A DNA stretch of 64,000 bases. It comes from Acidobacteriota bacterium (GTDB lineage: Bacteria; Acidobacteriota; Terriglobia; Acidiferrales; UBA7541). The notes under the pieces are model-generated. The model had not been told where the DNA came from, made no database searches, and was given only the letters and a program-made list of their open reading frames with translations. Of this stretch, positions 32,986 through 42,174 are shown piece after piece; positions within the stretch are counted from its first letter, which is position 1, and each line of letters begins with the position of its first letter. A program made the translations under genes and the position numbers. The stretch is from NCBI GenBank assembly GCA_013289585.1, contig JABCZR010000002.1, positions 124,001 to 188,000 on the forward strand. Reading direction: 5' to 3'.

Positions 32986-34358
32986 TGCAGGCAGCGACTC
33001 AAGCGACGATTGATTTTCTGAAGCTCTATTGGGCGCCGCTGCTCTGTGGAGTGGTGATCGTTGCGGTATTGCCACTGATCGCCGGGTACATTGTGCTGGT
33101 TGAACGGAAATTGATGGCGGACATGCAGGCGCGGCTGGGACCCATGCGCGTGGGGCCGCACGGATTACTGCAGCCCATCGCCGACGCGGTGAAGCTGCTC
33201 ATCAAGGAAGATATTATCCCGGATGACGCGGACAAAGTGGTGTTCTGGCTGGCGCCGGTGTTTTCGGTGGGAGCGGCGCTGCTGGCGATTGGTGGGCTCG
33301 CGTTTGGGCCGGCGTTTCAGATCGGAGTCAATCTCAACATCGGGATTTTATTTGTGGTGGGCATCAGCGCGCTGGGAATTTTTGGAATTGTGCTGGGCGG
33401 GTGGGCTTCGAACAGCCACTATTCGCTGATGGGTGCGCTGCGAAGCTCGGCACAATTGGTGAGTTATGAGACCGCCGGCGGGATGGCGCTGGTCGCTGGC
33501 TTACTCTTTGCCGGGACGCTGAATATCAAATCGATCGTGGAAGCACAATCGACGCAGGGCGTGTGGTTTGGATTTCTCGCGCCGGTGGCGTTTTTTACCT
33601 ATCTGGTGGCTTCGATTGCGGAAACGAATCGCGCGCCGTTCGATTTGCCGGAGGCGGAATCGGAGTTGGTGGCCGGATATATGACGGAGTTTAGCGGGTT
33701 CCGCTGGTCGCTCTATTTTCTGGCGGAATATACGAACATGATCGTGGTGGCGTCGGTGGCGACAACTTTGTTCCTGGGCGGATGGCTCAGACCCTTCGCT
33801 GGCATTCGATGGCTGAATTTTCTGGATTTTGTCCCACCGCTGCTGATGATTGGGATCGGCGCCTACTGCGTGCTTCGGATGCCGAAGCAGCCTTCGAAAG
33901 TGCAGCAGATTTTCATGCTGGCGGTGGCAGGGCTGTGTTTTGTGGCGGCGTTGGTGCTGGCGGGACCGGTACTCCTGCCGTTTGTGAAACCATCGTTGGC
34001 GGCAGCGGTGAAGCCCTTTTACGCCGGGATTCATGGCGGCTTCTGGTTTATTTTTAAAGTGAGTGCGTATCTTTACTTTTTCATGTGGCTGCGGTTCACA
34101 ATACCGCGCTACCGCTTCGATCAGTTGATGCGGCTGGGATGGCACTTCTTGATCCCGCTATCGATTATCAACGTGCTGGTGGTTGGGCTGGCTTTAATTG
34201 TCGGCAGCTACTTTAATTTGCAGGGATGGGCGCTGCTGCTGGCTACGACGCCGGCGGCGCTCCTCGCGCTGGTGGCGGCCCTTGTCATTCTGGGCATGGA
34301 GCAGAAGAGCCAGGCGCGGCAGGAAACTTCTTCGGTGACGGATTTTTATGCTGGATAA
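32985..34358 (+). CDS. nuoH: NADH-quinone oxidoreductase subunit H (cluster 1)
   Basis: 457 residues, longer than the usual 320-400. ERKLMADMQARLGPMRVGPHG is the classic N-terminal signature (shown up to the first part), followed by SSAQLVSYE and AETNRAPFDLPEAESELVAGY quinone-channel segments. The C-terminal part continues for extra hydrophobic segments (from about residue 280) before FTIPRYRFDQLMRLGW. Starts one base inside the nuoD stop codon. nuoI, normally next, is absent; nuoJ overlaps its end by 11 bp. Confidence 0.95.
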   Translation: MQAATQATIDFLKLYWAPLLCGVVIVAVLPLIAGYIVLVERKLMADMQARLGPMRVGPHGLLQPIADAVKLLIKEDIIPDDADKVVFWLAPVFSVGAALLAIGGLAFGPAFQIGVNLNIGILFVVGISALGIFGIVLGGWASNSHYSLMGALRSSAQLVSYETAGGMALVAGLLFAGTLNIKSIVEAQSTQGVWFGFLAPVAFFTYLVASIAETNRAPFDLPEAESELVAGYMTEFSGFRWSLYFLAEYTNMIVVASVATTLFLGGWLRPFAGIRWLNFLDFVPPLLMIGIGAYCVLRMPKQPSKVQQIFMLAVAGLCFVAALVLAGPVLLPFVKPSLAAAVKPFYAGIHGGFWFIFKVSAYLYFFMWLRFTIPRYRFDQLMRLGWHFLIPLSIINVLVVGLALIVGSYFNLQGWALLLATTPAALLALVAALVILGMEQKSQARQETSSVTDFYAG

Positions 34359-34869
34359 GGTGATTTTTTATTTTTTCGCGGCGATAGCGGTGAGCAGCGC
34401 GGCGCTGATGGTGACGCGGCGGAATGCGGTGCACAGCGCCATCTTTCTGATCACTACGCTACTGGCAACGGCGGGAATCTTTTTACAGCTGCGCGCGGAG
34501 TTTATCTTCATCGTGCAAATTATTTTGTATGTCGGCGGGATCATGGTGCTGTTCATCTTCGTGATCATGCTGGTCAATCTGGATGTGGCGTTGCACCAGC
34601 TCAAATTCGCGCGGCAGAAGTGGGTGGCGCTCGTTGTGGTTCTGGCATTGGCTGCACAGGTTGGGGTGATGTTCTGGACCACGGGGAAAATGCAGGGGCA
34701 GGTATGGCCGGGGCTTAATGCTGCGCCGGTCGGAAAATTGCCGCCGGGAAATGCGGAAGCGGTGGCGCAAAGCTTGTTTGGTACATACCTCTTGCCCTTT
34801 GAGATTGCTTCCGTTTTGTTACTTGTCGCGATGATTGGGGCGGTGGTGATGGCGAAGAAGAGGGCCTAG
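34348..34869 (+). CDS. nuoJ: NADH-quinone oxidoreductase subunit J (cluster 1)
   Basis: 173 residues, five predicted helices. The conserved third helix motif QIILYVGGIMVLFIFVIML (pi-bulge region of complex I) and NAVHSAIFL near the N-terminus identify it. Overlaps nuoH by 11 bp and is followed by nuoK after 7 bp, so translation is probably coupled. Confidence 0.94.
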   Translation: MLDKVIFYFFAAIAVSSAALMVTRRNAVHSAIFLITTLLATAGIFLQLRAEFIFIVQIILYVGGIMVLFIFVIMLVNLDVALHQLKFARQKWVALVVVLALAAQVGVMFWTTGKMQGQVWPGLNAAPVGKLPPGNAEAVAQSLFGTYLLPFEIASVLLLVAMIGAVVMAKKRA

Positions 34870-34876
34870 AGAGCCG

Positions 34877-35179
34877 ATGCTGCCAATTGGGAATTATTTA
34901 TTTCTAAGCATGGCGCTGTTCATCCTCGGCGTGATCGGGGTGATTACGCGGCGCAACGTGATCGTCGTGCTCATGTCCATCGAGCTGATCTTGAACGCCG
35001 TGAATATCAATCTGGTGGCATTTTCGCGGTTGTATGGCGACGTGGCGGGGCAGGTCTTCGCACTTTTTATTATTGCGGATGCCGCGGCGGAGGCCGCGGT
35101 GGGATTGGGAATCATCATCGCGTTTTTCCGAAACCACGAAACGGTCTTGGCGGACGAAATGGATTTGCTGAAGTGGTAG
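34877..35179 (+). CDS. nuoK: NADH-quinone oxidoreductase subunit K (cluster 1)
   Basis: 100 residues, three helices, related to MrpC antiporter subunits. VLMSIELILNAVNINLV carries the conserved membrane glutamate, and AAAEAAVGLGIIIAFFR the second one. Typical length. Confidence 0.96.
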   Translation: MLPIGNYLFLSMALFILGVIGVITRRNVIVVLMSIELILNAVNINLVAFSRLYGDVAGQVFALFIIADAAAEAAVGLGIIIAFFRNHETVLADEMDLLKW

Positions 35180-35218
35180 CAAGGCGCGCGAAAGAATGAA
35201 CGAAGAAACGGAATTCGA

Positions 35219-37342
35219 ATGACGCCCTCGGGTTATTTTCTCGATCATCTCTGGATGATCCCGCTCTTTCCGCTGGTTTCGGCGGCGCTGATGCTTTTTT
35301 TCGGCAAGCAGCTTCCGAAAGCTGGCGTCAACGTGTTCTGCGTCGGGAGCGTTGGACTGTCGTTCATTTACGCGCTGGGTGCGGTGTTGCAGTTGCTGGC
35401 CGCCGATCCCGAGCATCGCGTCGCGCAGCAAATCATGTTTGAGTGGCTAACGCCGGGCCCGATGCAAATGACGGGCGGGCATCTGGTGCGGTTTGTGGCG
35501 GACTGGGGATTGCTCCTGGATCCGCTCTCCTGCGTGATGGTGCTGGTAGTGACCGGTGTGGGCTTCCTGATTCACGTTTACTCGGCCGGGTACATGGCGC
35601 ATGAGGGCGGCTACTACCGCTTCTTCGGGTACATGAATCTTTTCATGTTCGCGATGCTCACGCTGGTGCTGGCGAACAATCTGTTGCTGATGTTTGTGGG
35701 CTGGGAAGGCGTCGGTCTGTGCAGCTATTTGCTGATCGGATTTTATTTTCTGAAGAAGTCGGCGTCCGATGCGGGAAAGAAGGCCTTCATCGTAAACAGG
35801 ATTGGTGATGCGGGATTCCTACTGGGACTTCTGCTGACGGCAGTGACGCTGGGCACCATTCGATTCACTTCACTGGGATTGCCGGAGGCTGGCGGGTATT
35901 CGGGGATATTGCAGTCGCTCGAGGCCGCGGTGCACGCGGGGACGCTTGGCTATGGCGCGCATGTGCTGACGGCGATCGGGTTGCTGTTGTTCGTGGGCGC
36001 GGCGGGCAAGTCGGCGCAGATTCCACTGTACGTGTGGCTGCCGGACGCGATGGAAGGGCCGACGCCCGTCAGTGCGCTGATCCATGCCGCTACGATGGTG
36101 ACCGCGGGCGTGTACATGGTGGTGCGGATGAATGCGGTGTATCAGCTTGCGCCATTCGCGCTTGACGTGATCGCGGTAGTAGGAGCTGTCACGGCCATTT
36201 TTGCAGCGTCGATGGCGCTGGTGCAGAACGACATCAAAAAAGTTTTGGCGTATTCGACCATCAGCCAGCTCGGCTATATGTTCATGGCGCTGGGTGTGGG
36301 CGCGTTTGCGGCGGGCATTTTTCATTTGATGACCCACGCGTTTTTCAAAGCGCTTCTGTTCCTTGGCGCGGGGAGCGTGATTCACGCAATGTCCGGGGAG
36401 CAAGACCTACGCAAGATGGGCGGACTGTGGAGCAAGATCCCGAAAACAGCTACGACCTTCTTGATTGCAACGCTCGCGATCTGTGGAGCCCCTCCCTTTG
36501 CAGGATTTTTCAGCAAGGATGAAATCCTCGGAAACTCTTTCGATCGCTATCGTTCTTTGTGGTTCGTTGGCTTCATCACCGCTGGAATGACGGCGTTTTA
36601 TATGTTTCGGTTGTTCTTCCTGGCATTTTCCGGATACTCGCGCGCGGATGAGCATGTGGAAAAGCACATCCACGAATCGCCGCCGTCGATGACCGTTCCG
36701 CTTATGGTTCTCGCAGGACTCTCGATCGTTGGGGGCTGGATCGGCTGGCCGGGTTCGCTGGGAGGAGAGAATCGTTTCGAACGGTTTCTTGAGCCTGTCC
36801 TGGCTGGCGCGGTATCGGAAACGGGCGCAGTGAAAATCGCTCATCACGCGAAGGCGACGGAGTATCTGTTAATGCTGTTGTCGATCTCGATTGCCGGGGC
36901 CGGAATCTGGCTGGCGTACGAGTTTTATCGGTCGAAGCGCATCGCTCCGGAATTGCTGGCCGAGAAGTGGCCGAGAGCCTATCAATTGCTTTTGCACAAA
37001 TACTACGTAGACGAAATCTACGACGCGCTGATCGTGAATCGCGTGAAAGATCTCAGCACGCTGTTCGGCCTTTTCGACGCCAAGGTGATTGACGGCGTGG
37101 GCGTGAATGGAGCGGGATGGCTGGCGCGCTTCGGGTCACGAGTGTCCATGTGGTGGGACAAGTGGGTGATCGATGGGCTGCTGAATTTCGGTGCGAAGTT
37201 TCTGCAGCTCCTCAGCTTTCCGGTCCGGCTGCTGCAAAGCGGAATGTTTTCGAGTTACGCGATGGTGATCCTCATTGGATTGGTAGTGCTACTGGCGTAT
37301 TACGGGCATCACATGCAGACGCTGCTGCGCGGCGTGCACTGA
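35219..37342 (+). CDS. nuoL: NADH-quinone oxidoreductase subunit L (cluster 1)
   Basis: 707 residues, antiporter-like distal proton-pumping subunit with the long lateral C-terminal helix region. GWEGVGLCSYLLIGFYF, PLYVWLPDAMEGPTPVSALIHAATMVTAG (in part) and DIKKVLAYSTISQLGYM contain the conserved Glu, His and Lys residues of the proton path. It is 41 residues longer than the cluster 2 copy, mostly in the C-terminal third. Confidence 0.96.
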   Translation: MTPSGYFLDHLWMIPLFPLVSAALMLFFGKQLPKAGVNVFCVGSVGLSFIYALGAVLQLLAADPEHRVAQQIMFEWLTPGPMQMTGGHLVRFVADWGLLLDPLSCVMVLVVTGVGFLIHVYSAGYMAHEGGYYRFFGYMNLFMFAMLTLVLANNLLLMFVGWEGVGLCSYLLIGFYFLKKSASDAGKKAFIVNRIGDAGFLLGLLLTAVTLGTIRFTSLGLPEAGGYSGILQSLEAAVHAGTLGYGAHVLTAIGLLLFVGAAGKSAQIPLYVWLPDAMEGPTPVSALIHAATMVTAGVYMVVRMNAVYQLAPFALDVIAVVGAVTAIFAASMALVQNDIKKVLAYSTISQLGYMFMALGVGAFAAGIFHLMTHAFFKALLFLGAGSVIHAMSGEQDLRKMGGLWSKIPKTATTFLIATLAICGAPPFAGFFSKDEILGNSFDRYRSLWFVGFITAGMTAFYMFRLFFLAFSGYSRADEHVEKHIHESPPSMTVPLMVLAGLSIVGGWIGWPGSLGGENRFERFLEPVLAGAVSETGAVKIAHHAKATEYLLMLLSISIAGAGIWLAYEFYRSKRIAPELLAEKWPRAYQLLLHKYYVDEIYDALIVNRVKDLSTLFGLFDAKVIDGVGVNGAGWLARFGSRVSMWWDKWVIDGLLNFGAKFLQLLSFPVRLLQSGMFSSYAMVILIGLVVLLAYYGHHMQTLLRGVH

Positions 37343-37352
37343 GAGGCGGAGA

Positions 37353-38930
37353 ATGGACTTTCTTGCACATCATATACTGAGCGTGGTTCTGTTCACGCCG
37401 CTCGTGGGCGCGCTGCTTCTGCTTTTCGTGCCTCGCGAGAGGGACGCCGTTCACCGAATCGTCGGAAACCTGTTTGGCGCTTTGGGCTTTCTGGTTTCGC
37501 TGCCACTTTTGCGATGGTTCAAGCCAGGCTGGGGCGGGTTCCAGTTCGAAGAGACTGCGGACTGGATTCCCTCGATCGGGGCGAAATATCATCTGGGCAT
37601 CGACGGCATCAGCCTTTTGCTGGTGATGCTCACGACGTTCCTCGGCATGATCGCGATCCTCTCCTCCTGGAGCGCCATCAAGCTGCGCCAGAAGGAATAC
37701 TACATCCTGCTCTTGCTGCTGCAGGTCGGGATGATTGGCGTTTTCGTGTCGCTGGATTTCTTCCTTTTTTACGTTTTCTGGGAAGTGATGCTGGTGCCCA
37801 TGTATTTCCTGATCGGCGTTTGGGGCAGCGACCGGCGGTTGTACGCGGCGATCAAGTTTTTCCTGTACACGCTTGCCGGATCAGTGGTGATGCTGCTGGC
37901 AATCCTGGCGCTTTATTTCTATGCGCCTGTGGAGCCGGGCGCTACGCGGACGTTTGACATTCCAACGCTGTTGGCCGCCGCGCAGACTTTTACCGATCCG
38001 CTCAAAGTGTGGCTCTTCTGGGGCTTCTTCTTTGCATTTGCAATCAAGGTGCCGATGTTCCCGTTTCACACCTGGCTGCCGGACGCGCACACGGAAGCGC
38101 CGACGGCGGGTTCCGTTATTCTGGCCGGTGTGCTCTTGAAGATGGGAACGTACGGCTTCATCCGGTTTTCGCTGCCGCTGCTGCCGGCGGATACGGCGAT
38201 GCGCGCCAAGATTATTCACATTGTGATCTTCCTTTCGCTGGTAGGCATCATTTATGGCGCCATCGTTTGCCTGATGCAGAAAGACATGAAGCGCCTGATT
38301 GCGTACAGCTCGGTGAGCCATCTGGGCTTCTGCACGCTGGGAATTTTTGCGCTGAATCCCAATGGTCTTGCGGGCAGTGTGCTGCAACAGATCAACCACG
38401 GAATTTCCACCGGCGCGCTCTTCTTGATTGTGGGCGTGCTCTATGAGCGGCGGCACACGCGACTGATTTCGGAGTTTGGCGGGCTGGCTACTCCGATGCC
38501 GAATTTTGCGGCGATCTATTTAATTGTGAGCCTCAGTTCGCTCGGCATGCCGTTGCTGAACGGATTCATCGGAGAGTTCACGATTTTGCAGGGCGCGTTT
38601 CAGGTGAGCAAGGCGTGGGCGGCTTGGGGCTCGCTCGGCGTCGTGCTCGGGGCGGCGTACCTGCTGTGGCTTTATCAACGCGTTATGTTCGGGCCGGTGA
38701 CGCAGTTTGCGAATGAAGAACTGCCGGATCTGAACTTGCGCGAATATGCCACGCTCGTGCCGCTGGTGATCCTCGCGTTCTGGATCGGCATCTACCCCAA
38801 ACCGTTCTTTGCGTTGATCGATAAACCGGTGCAAGAAATCGTTCATCGCGTGAACCCGGACTTCTACAAGGCCGAGCACGCGAATTTAGCGGCGCCGGAA
38901 CTCCAGGCTTCCCGGGTCCAGGTGAAATAA
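37353..38930 (+). CDS. nuoM: NADH-quinone oxidoreductase subunit M (cluster 1)
   Basis: 525 residues, antiporter-like subunit. Conserved FYVFWEVMLVPMYFLIG (membrane Glu), PFHTWLPDAHTEAPTAGSV and DMKRLIAYSSVSHLGF. Follows nuoL by 10 bp and precedes nuoN by 9 bp. The last 40 residues are a soluble tail. Confidence 0.96.
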   Translation: MDFLAHHILSVVLFTPLVGALLLLFVPRERDAVHRIVGNLFGALGFLVSLPLLRWFKPGWGGFQFEETADWIPSIGAKYHLGIDGISLLLVMLTTFLGMIAILSSWSAIKLRQKEYYILLLLLQVGMIGVFVSLDFFLFYVFWEVMLVPMYFLIGVWGSDRRLYAAIKFFLYTLAGSVVMLLAILALYFYAPVEPGATRTFDIPTLLAAAQTFTDPLKVWLFWGFFFAFAIKVPMFPFHTWLPDAHTEAPTAGSVILAGVLLKMGTYGFIRFSLPLLPADTAMRAKIIHIVIFLSLVGIIYGAIVCLMQKDMKRLIAYSSVSHLGFCTLGIFALNPNGLAGSVLQQINHGISTGALFLIVGVLYERRHTRLISEFGGLATPMPNFAAIYLIVSLSSLGMPLLNGFIGEFTILQGAFQVSKAWAAWGSLGVVLGAAYLLWLYQRVMFGPVTQFANEELPDLNLREYATLVPLVILAFWIGIYPKPFFALIDKPVQEIVHRVNPDFYKAEHANLAAPELQASRVQVK

Positions 38931-38939
38931 CCTGCCCGC

Positions 38940-40529
38940 ATGAGCATCCCATTCATGGACGCGATTCGCAGCTATCTTCAGGGAGACGGCGCCGTCATCC
39001 TCCCGGAAATGGAACTAGTCTTATTTGGACTAGGCATTCTGCTGATCGATTTTTGGATTGAAGAGAGAGATAAGTACTTGAACGCCGTCCTCGCGCTGGC
39101 AGGAACGCTGTTCAGTGGTGGGACACTTTGGATGCTGCGCGGAAGAGTTGCGGCGAGCGGAGGCGTCCTCGTCGGATTTCACGAGTCGGCAGTTGTAGAT
39201 GGATTTGTCCTGTTCTTCGGCGCACTTTTTCTGGCCTCGACTGCGCTGGTCATTCTTCTTTCAGTAAAGTTTATGCAGATCGAGAAAGAACAAGAAGGCG
39301 AATACTACGCGCTGCTGCTTTTTGCTTGCGTGGGAATGATGCTGATGGCCTCCGGCGTCGACCTGATCGTGATGTTCCTCGGGCTGGAAACCATGGCACT
39401 AAGCTTCTACGTGCTGACCGGATTCCTGCGGCGCGAGAAGCGTTCGAATGAGGCGGCGCTGAAATATGTTCTGCTGGGAGCGTTCAGCTCCGGGATTCTT
39501 GCGTATGGATTTTCGCTTCTGTACGGATTGAGCGCGTCGACGAACATCGGTGCGATCGGAGCCGCACTGGGACAGCGCAATCAACTGGTGCAAGCCATCT
39601 TGCGCAGCCAGCAACCCGGCGAGGCGGGAGAGCAGATGCGGCAACTTCTGGCCGCGCGGCTGCCCGTGGCGCTGAACTTTGACCCATTTACGCTGCAAAT
39701 CTTGCCGATGCTCGCTTTCGTGCTGGTTCTTGTGGGCCTGCTCTTCAAGGTAGCGGCCGTGCCGTTTCATCAATGGGCGCCGGACGTTTATGAAGGCGCG
39801 CCTACGCCGGTCAGCGCGTACATCAGCATTGCTTCGAAAACGGCGAGCTTTGCGCTGCTTTTGCGGCTGCTCCTGCTGGTCTTTGCGAGTTCGCAGCCGA
39901 CGTGGATCTATCTCATCGCGGGCATTGCGATTGCGTCGCTTACGTGGGGCAACCTTGCCGCGCTGACGCAGACCAACATCAAGCGGCTGCTCGCGTATTC
40001 CTCAATTTCGCATGTGGGCTACATCCTTCTGGGTCTTGTGGGAGGGAATGAAACCGGGCTCATCGGCATCGCATACTATTTGTTCGCCTACGTGTTCATG
40101 ACCGCGGGAGCATTCGCCGTGGTCATCGTGCTGCGTCAAAAAGGGCTGATTGGCGAAGAGCTAGAAGACTTGAACGGCTTGTATCAACGAAGCCCCGCTT
40201 CCGCCGTGCTGCTGCTGATCTTCATGCTGTCGCTCGCGGGGATCCCGCCGACGGCCGGATTCATGGGGAAGTATTTTATTTTCCTGTCGCTGATCGAATC
40301 GCACCATCCGCTGCTGGCGCTGTTTGCGGTGCTCTACATCGTGCCTGCGCTGTACTATTACTTCCGCATCGTTGCGCACGCGTGGCTGAAGCAGCCGGGC
40401 GAAGCTCCGCAGCCGCTGATGACCAGCGCGCAAGCCATTGCGCTCGGCGTCGCCGTGTTTGTGTCGCTCGCCGCGGGGTTGTATCCTGAGCCGTTCTACA
40501 AGCTCGCGAAATATGCCTTTGGACAATAA
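38940..40529 (+). CDS. nuoN: NADH-quinone oxidoreductase subunit N (cluster 1)
   Basis: 529 residues, antiporter-like subunit. MFLGLETMALSFYVLTGF, PFHQWAPDVYEGAPTPVSAYIS and TNIKRLLAYSSISHVGY identify it. A loop insert near residues 215-235 (QPGEAGEQMRQLL) is not in the cluster 2 copy. Its 3' end overlaps atpZ by 17 bp, tying the nuo and atp genes into one transcript. Confidence 0.95.
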   Translation: MSIPFMDAIRSYLQGDGAVILPEMELVLFGLGILLIDFWIEERDKYLNAVLALAGTLFSGGTLWMLRGRVAASGGVLVGFHESAVVDGFVLFFGALFLASTALVILLSVKFMQIEKEQEGEYYALLLFACVGMMLMASGVDLIVMFLGLETMALSFYVLTGFLRREKRSNEAALKYVLLGAFSSGILAYGFSLLYGLSASTNIGAIGAALGQRNQLVQAILRSQQPGEAGEQMRQLLAARLPVALNFDPFTLQILPMLAFVLVLVGLLFKVAAVPFHQWAPDVYEGAPTPVSAYISIASKTASFALLLRLLLLVFASSQPTWIYLIAGIAIASLTWGNLAALTQTNIKRLLAYSSISHVGYILLGLVGGNETGLIGIAYYLFAYVFMTAGAFAVVIVLRQKGLIGEELEDLNGLYQRSPASAVLLLIFMLSLAGIPPTAGFMGKYFIFLSLIESHHPLLALFAVLYIVPALYYYFRIVAHAWLKQPGEAPQPLMTSAQAIALGVAVFVSLAAGLYPEPFYKLAKYAFGQ

Positions 40530-40767
40530 ACCGGAAAGTTCCGAGTCACCAAAGCCTTCACTCAAAGAAGTGCAGAGCAATTCGACTCAACTAGCGATGG
40601 CAATGGAGTTGCCCTTCACTCTGGTCGGCGCCGTAGTGGTTGGAGGACTTGTCGGGTTTTTTCTCGACAAGTGGTTGCATACCGTGCCATGGCTGTTGGT
40701 GCTATGTGGCGGCCTGGGTTTTGCTGGAGGGGTTCGGGAGGTGGTGCGACGTGTGCGGCTAAAGTGA
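40513..40767 (+). CDS. atpZ: AtpZ/AtpI-family small membrane protein
   Basis: 84 residues from ATG 40513. Charged N-terminus, then two helices (about 33-52 and 55-73) joined by FFLDKWLHTVPW, ending GFAGGVREVVRRVR. This matches the small 'F0F1-ATPase subunit' AtpZ family, proposed to assist c-ring assembly or Mg/Ca transport together with AtpI. It starts inside the nuoN gene (17-bp overlap) and precedes atpI by 10 bp. Confidence 0.8.
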   Translation: MPLDNKPESSESPKPSLKEVQSNSTQLAMAMELPFTLVGAVVVGGLVGFFLDKWLHTVPWLLVLCGGLGFAGGVREVVRRVRLK

Positions 40768-40777
40768 AGCGGGCACT

Positions 40778-41209
40778 ATGACGGAACGAACTCCAGTTGG
40801 TTCCTCATTGGATCGCGTTCCCGGAGCGGACTCCGTGCGCAGGATTGCTTGGTTGACTCCGGCGATTGGTCTGGCTGCAGGGATTGCGGCAGTGCTGGCC
40901 CGACGTTGGGACTGGGCCGAAGGATTGGTATTCGGATCCGTACTAGCCTGGCTCAACTTTCGATGGCTGCGACGCGGCGTGGAGGCCCTGGCGGCTGCCT
41001 CAGTGGCCCAGGAGGGATTTCAGAAACCGCAGGTTCCAGTTTGGACTTACCTTGCGGCGGCATTTCGCTACGGCTTGATAGCCTTGGCCCTGTATGTTAT
41101 TTTTACTTATCTGCACGTTCCATTGTTGAGTTTGGTAGTAGGGTTGTGCGCGCTCGGAGCCGCGACTATTTTCGCGAGCCTCTGGGAAGTCATTCACCCT
41201 GCGAATTAG
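40778..41209 (+). CDS. atpI: ATP synthase protein I-like membrane protein
   Basis: 143 residues with four predicted helices (about 22-41, 47-63, 85-106, 112-137). Position between atpZ and atpB, size and the pattern FGSVLAWLNFRWLRRGVEAL agree with AtpI, a c-ring assembly helper not essential for catalysis. Sequence conservation in this family is low, so the call leans on context. Confidence 0.75.
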   Translation: MTERTPVGSSLDRVPGADSVRRIAWLTPAIGLAAGIAAVLARRWDWAEGLVFGSVLAWLNFRWLRRGVEALAAASVAQEGFQKPQVPVWTYLAAAFRYGLIALALYVIFTYLHVPLLSLVVGLCALGAATIFASLWEVIHPAN

Positions 41210-41251
41210 GCCGTTGATCCAAGTCGAGCCGAAGCTGCGCAGAAAGGCCAA

Positions 41252-42067
41252 ATGGAAGAGCACATAAGCCCAATCACGCTGTTTGTAAACCACTACTTAG
41301 GCGGCTTTGCCCTGGCGCTGCTCCATGCACTGCACATTTCACCTGAAGATCCCAAGTTGCCTATTCCGCAGCATGTCGTCATGGGAGTCTTGGTTCTCCT
41401 CTTCGCCACAATTTTAGCTCTGGTCCTCAGGTCCCGGCTTTCGGTCGAAAAACCCGGCGCTATGCAACAGGTCGCAGAATTGCTGCTCACAAACCCGTTG
41501 GGCTTCGGCGTAAGAGACATTCTTGACGAAAACGTTCCCCACGGAGGGCGCGAATTCATTCCAATGATTGGGTCGATGGGCATTTTTGTTTTACTAGCGA
41601 ATCTCTTCGGCCTCTTTCCTCTTTTTTCCTCCCCCACGGGGCACGTCTCGGTGCCGCTGGCTTGTGCCACCATCACGTTTTTGTTCTTCAATTGGCAAGG
41701 GATTCGACATCACGGTCCTGGCGGATACGTTAAACGATTTGCGGGCCCGGTTTGGTGGATGTCTCCCCTCATTTTTCCTGTCGAGATCATCAGCACCGCG
41801 GCACGAGTTCTATCTCTTACGGTTCGGCTTTACGCCAACATTCTGTCGAGCGACTTGATCTACGTACTCTTTCTCGGTCTCTTGACGCAGGTATTTACAT
41901 GGGGATGGGATAAGTCTCCCGTGCTGGGAGTCGCGATGGGAATCTTTCCGGCTACCGTTCCATTGCTTTTCGTTCTGTTGCACGTTTTTGTGGCCTTTGT
42001 TCAAGCGTTTATTTTCACAATTCTTCCATCCGTCTATCTCGGGATGGCCACAGCGCACGAGCATTAA
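41252..42067 (+). CDS. atpB: ATP synthase Fo subunit a
   Basis: 271 residues. Forms the stator half-channels against the c-ring. The essential arginine is Arg192 in LSLTVRLYANILSSDLI, matching the 'LRLFGN' region of other a subunits. REFIPMIGSMGIFVLLANLFGL (helix 3) and the C-terminal FVQAFIFTILPSVYLG are also present. Followed by 107 bp with a hairpin before atpE. Confidence 0.96.
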   Translation: MEEHISPITLFVNHYLGGFALALLHALHISPEDPKLPIPQHVVMGVLVLLFATILALVLRSRLSVEKPGAMQQVAELLLTNPLGFGVRDILDENVPHGGREFIPMIGSMGIFVLLANLFGLFPLFSSPTGHVSVPLACATITFLFFNWQGIRHHGPGGYVKRFAGPVWWMSPLIFPVEIISTAARVLSLTVRLYANILSSDLIYVLFLGLLTQVFTWGWDKSPVLGVAMGIFPATVPLLFVLLHVFVAFVQAFIFTILPSVYLGMATAHEH

Positions 42068-42074
42068 TCCAATT

Positions 42075-42098
42075 TTGCCGGTCAAGGATTTCCGGCAA
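42075..42098 (+). promoter_or_regulatory. Hairpin in the atpB-atpE spacer
   Basis: TTGCCGG, ten bases, CCGGCAA: a perfect 7-bp stem starting 8 bp after the atpB stop. It could stabilise the 3' end of upstream mRNA or adjust atpE expression, whose product is needed in about tenfold excess. No T-run sufficient for termination follows. Confidence 0.45.
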
Positions 42099-42174
42099 TT
42101 TGCTGAACCAGTGTGAGCCCGGCTGCACGGTGTCCGGGAACCACCCCCTGGCGGCAGTTCACAAGGAGGCAGTA

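Noticed and set aside
31231-33075. A 614-codon open frame on the minus strand
   Set aside because: It lies opposite nuoC, nuoD and the start of nuoH, which are clear genes; the translation has no recognisable features.
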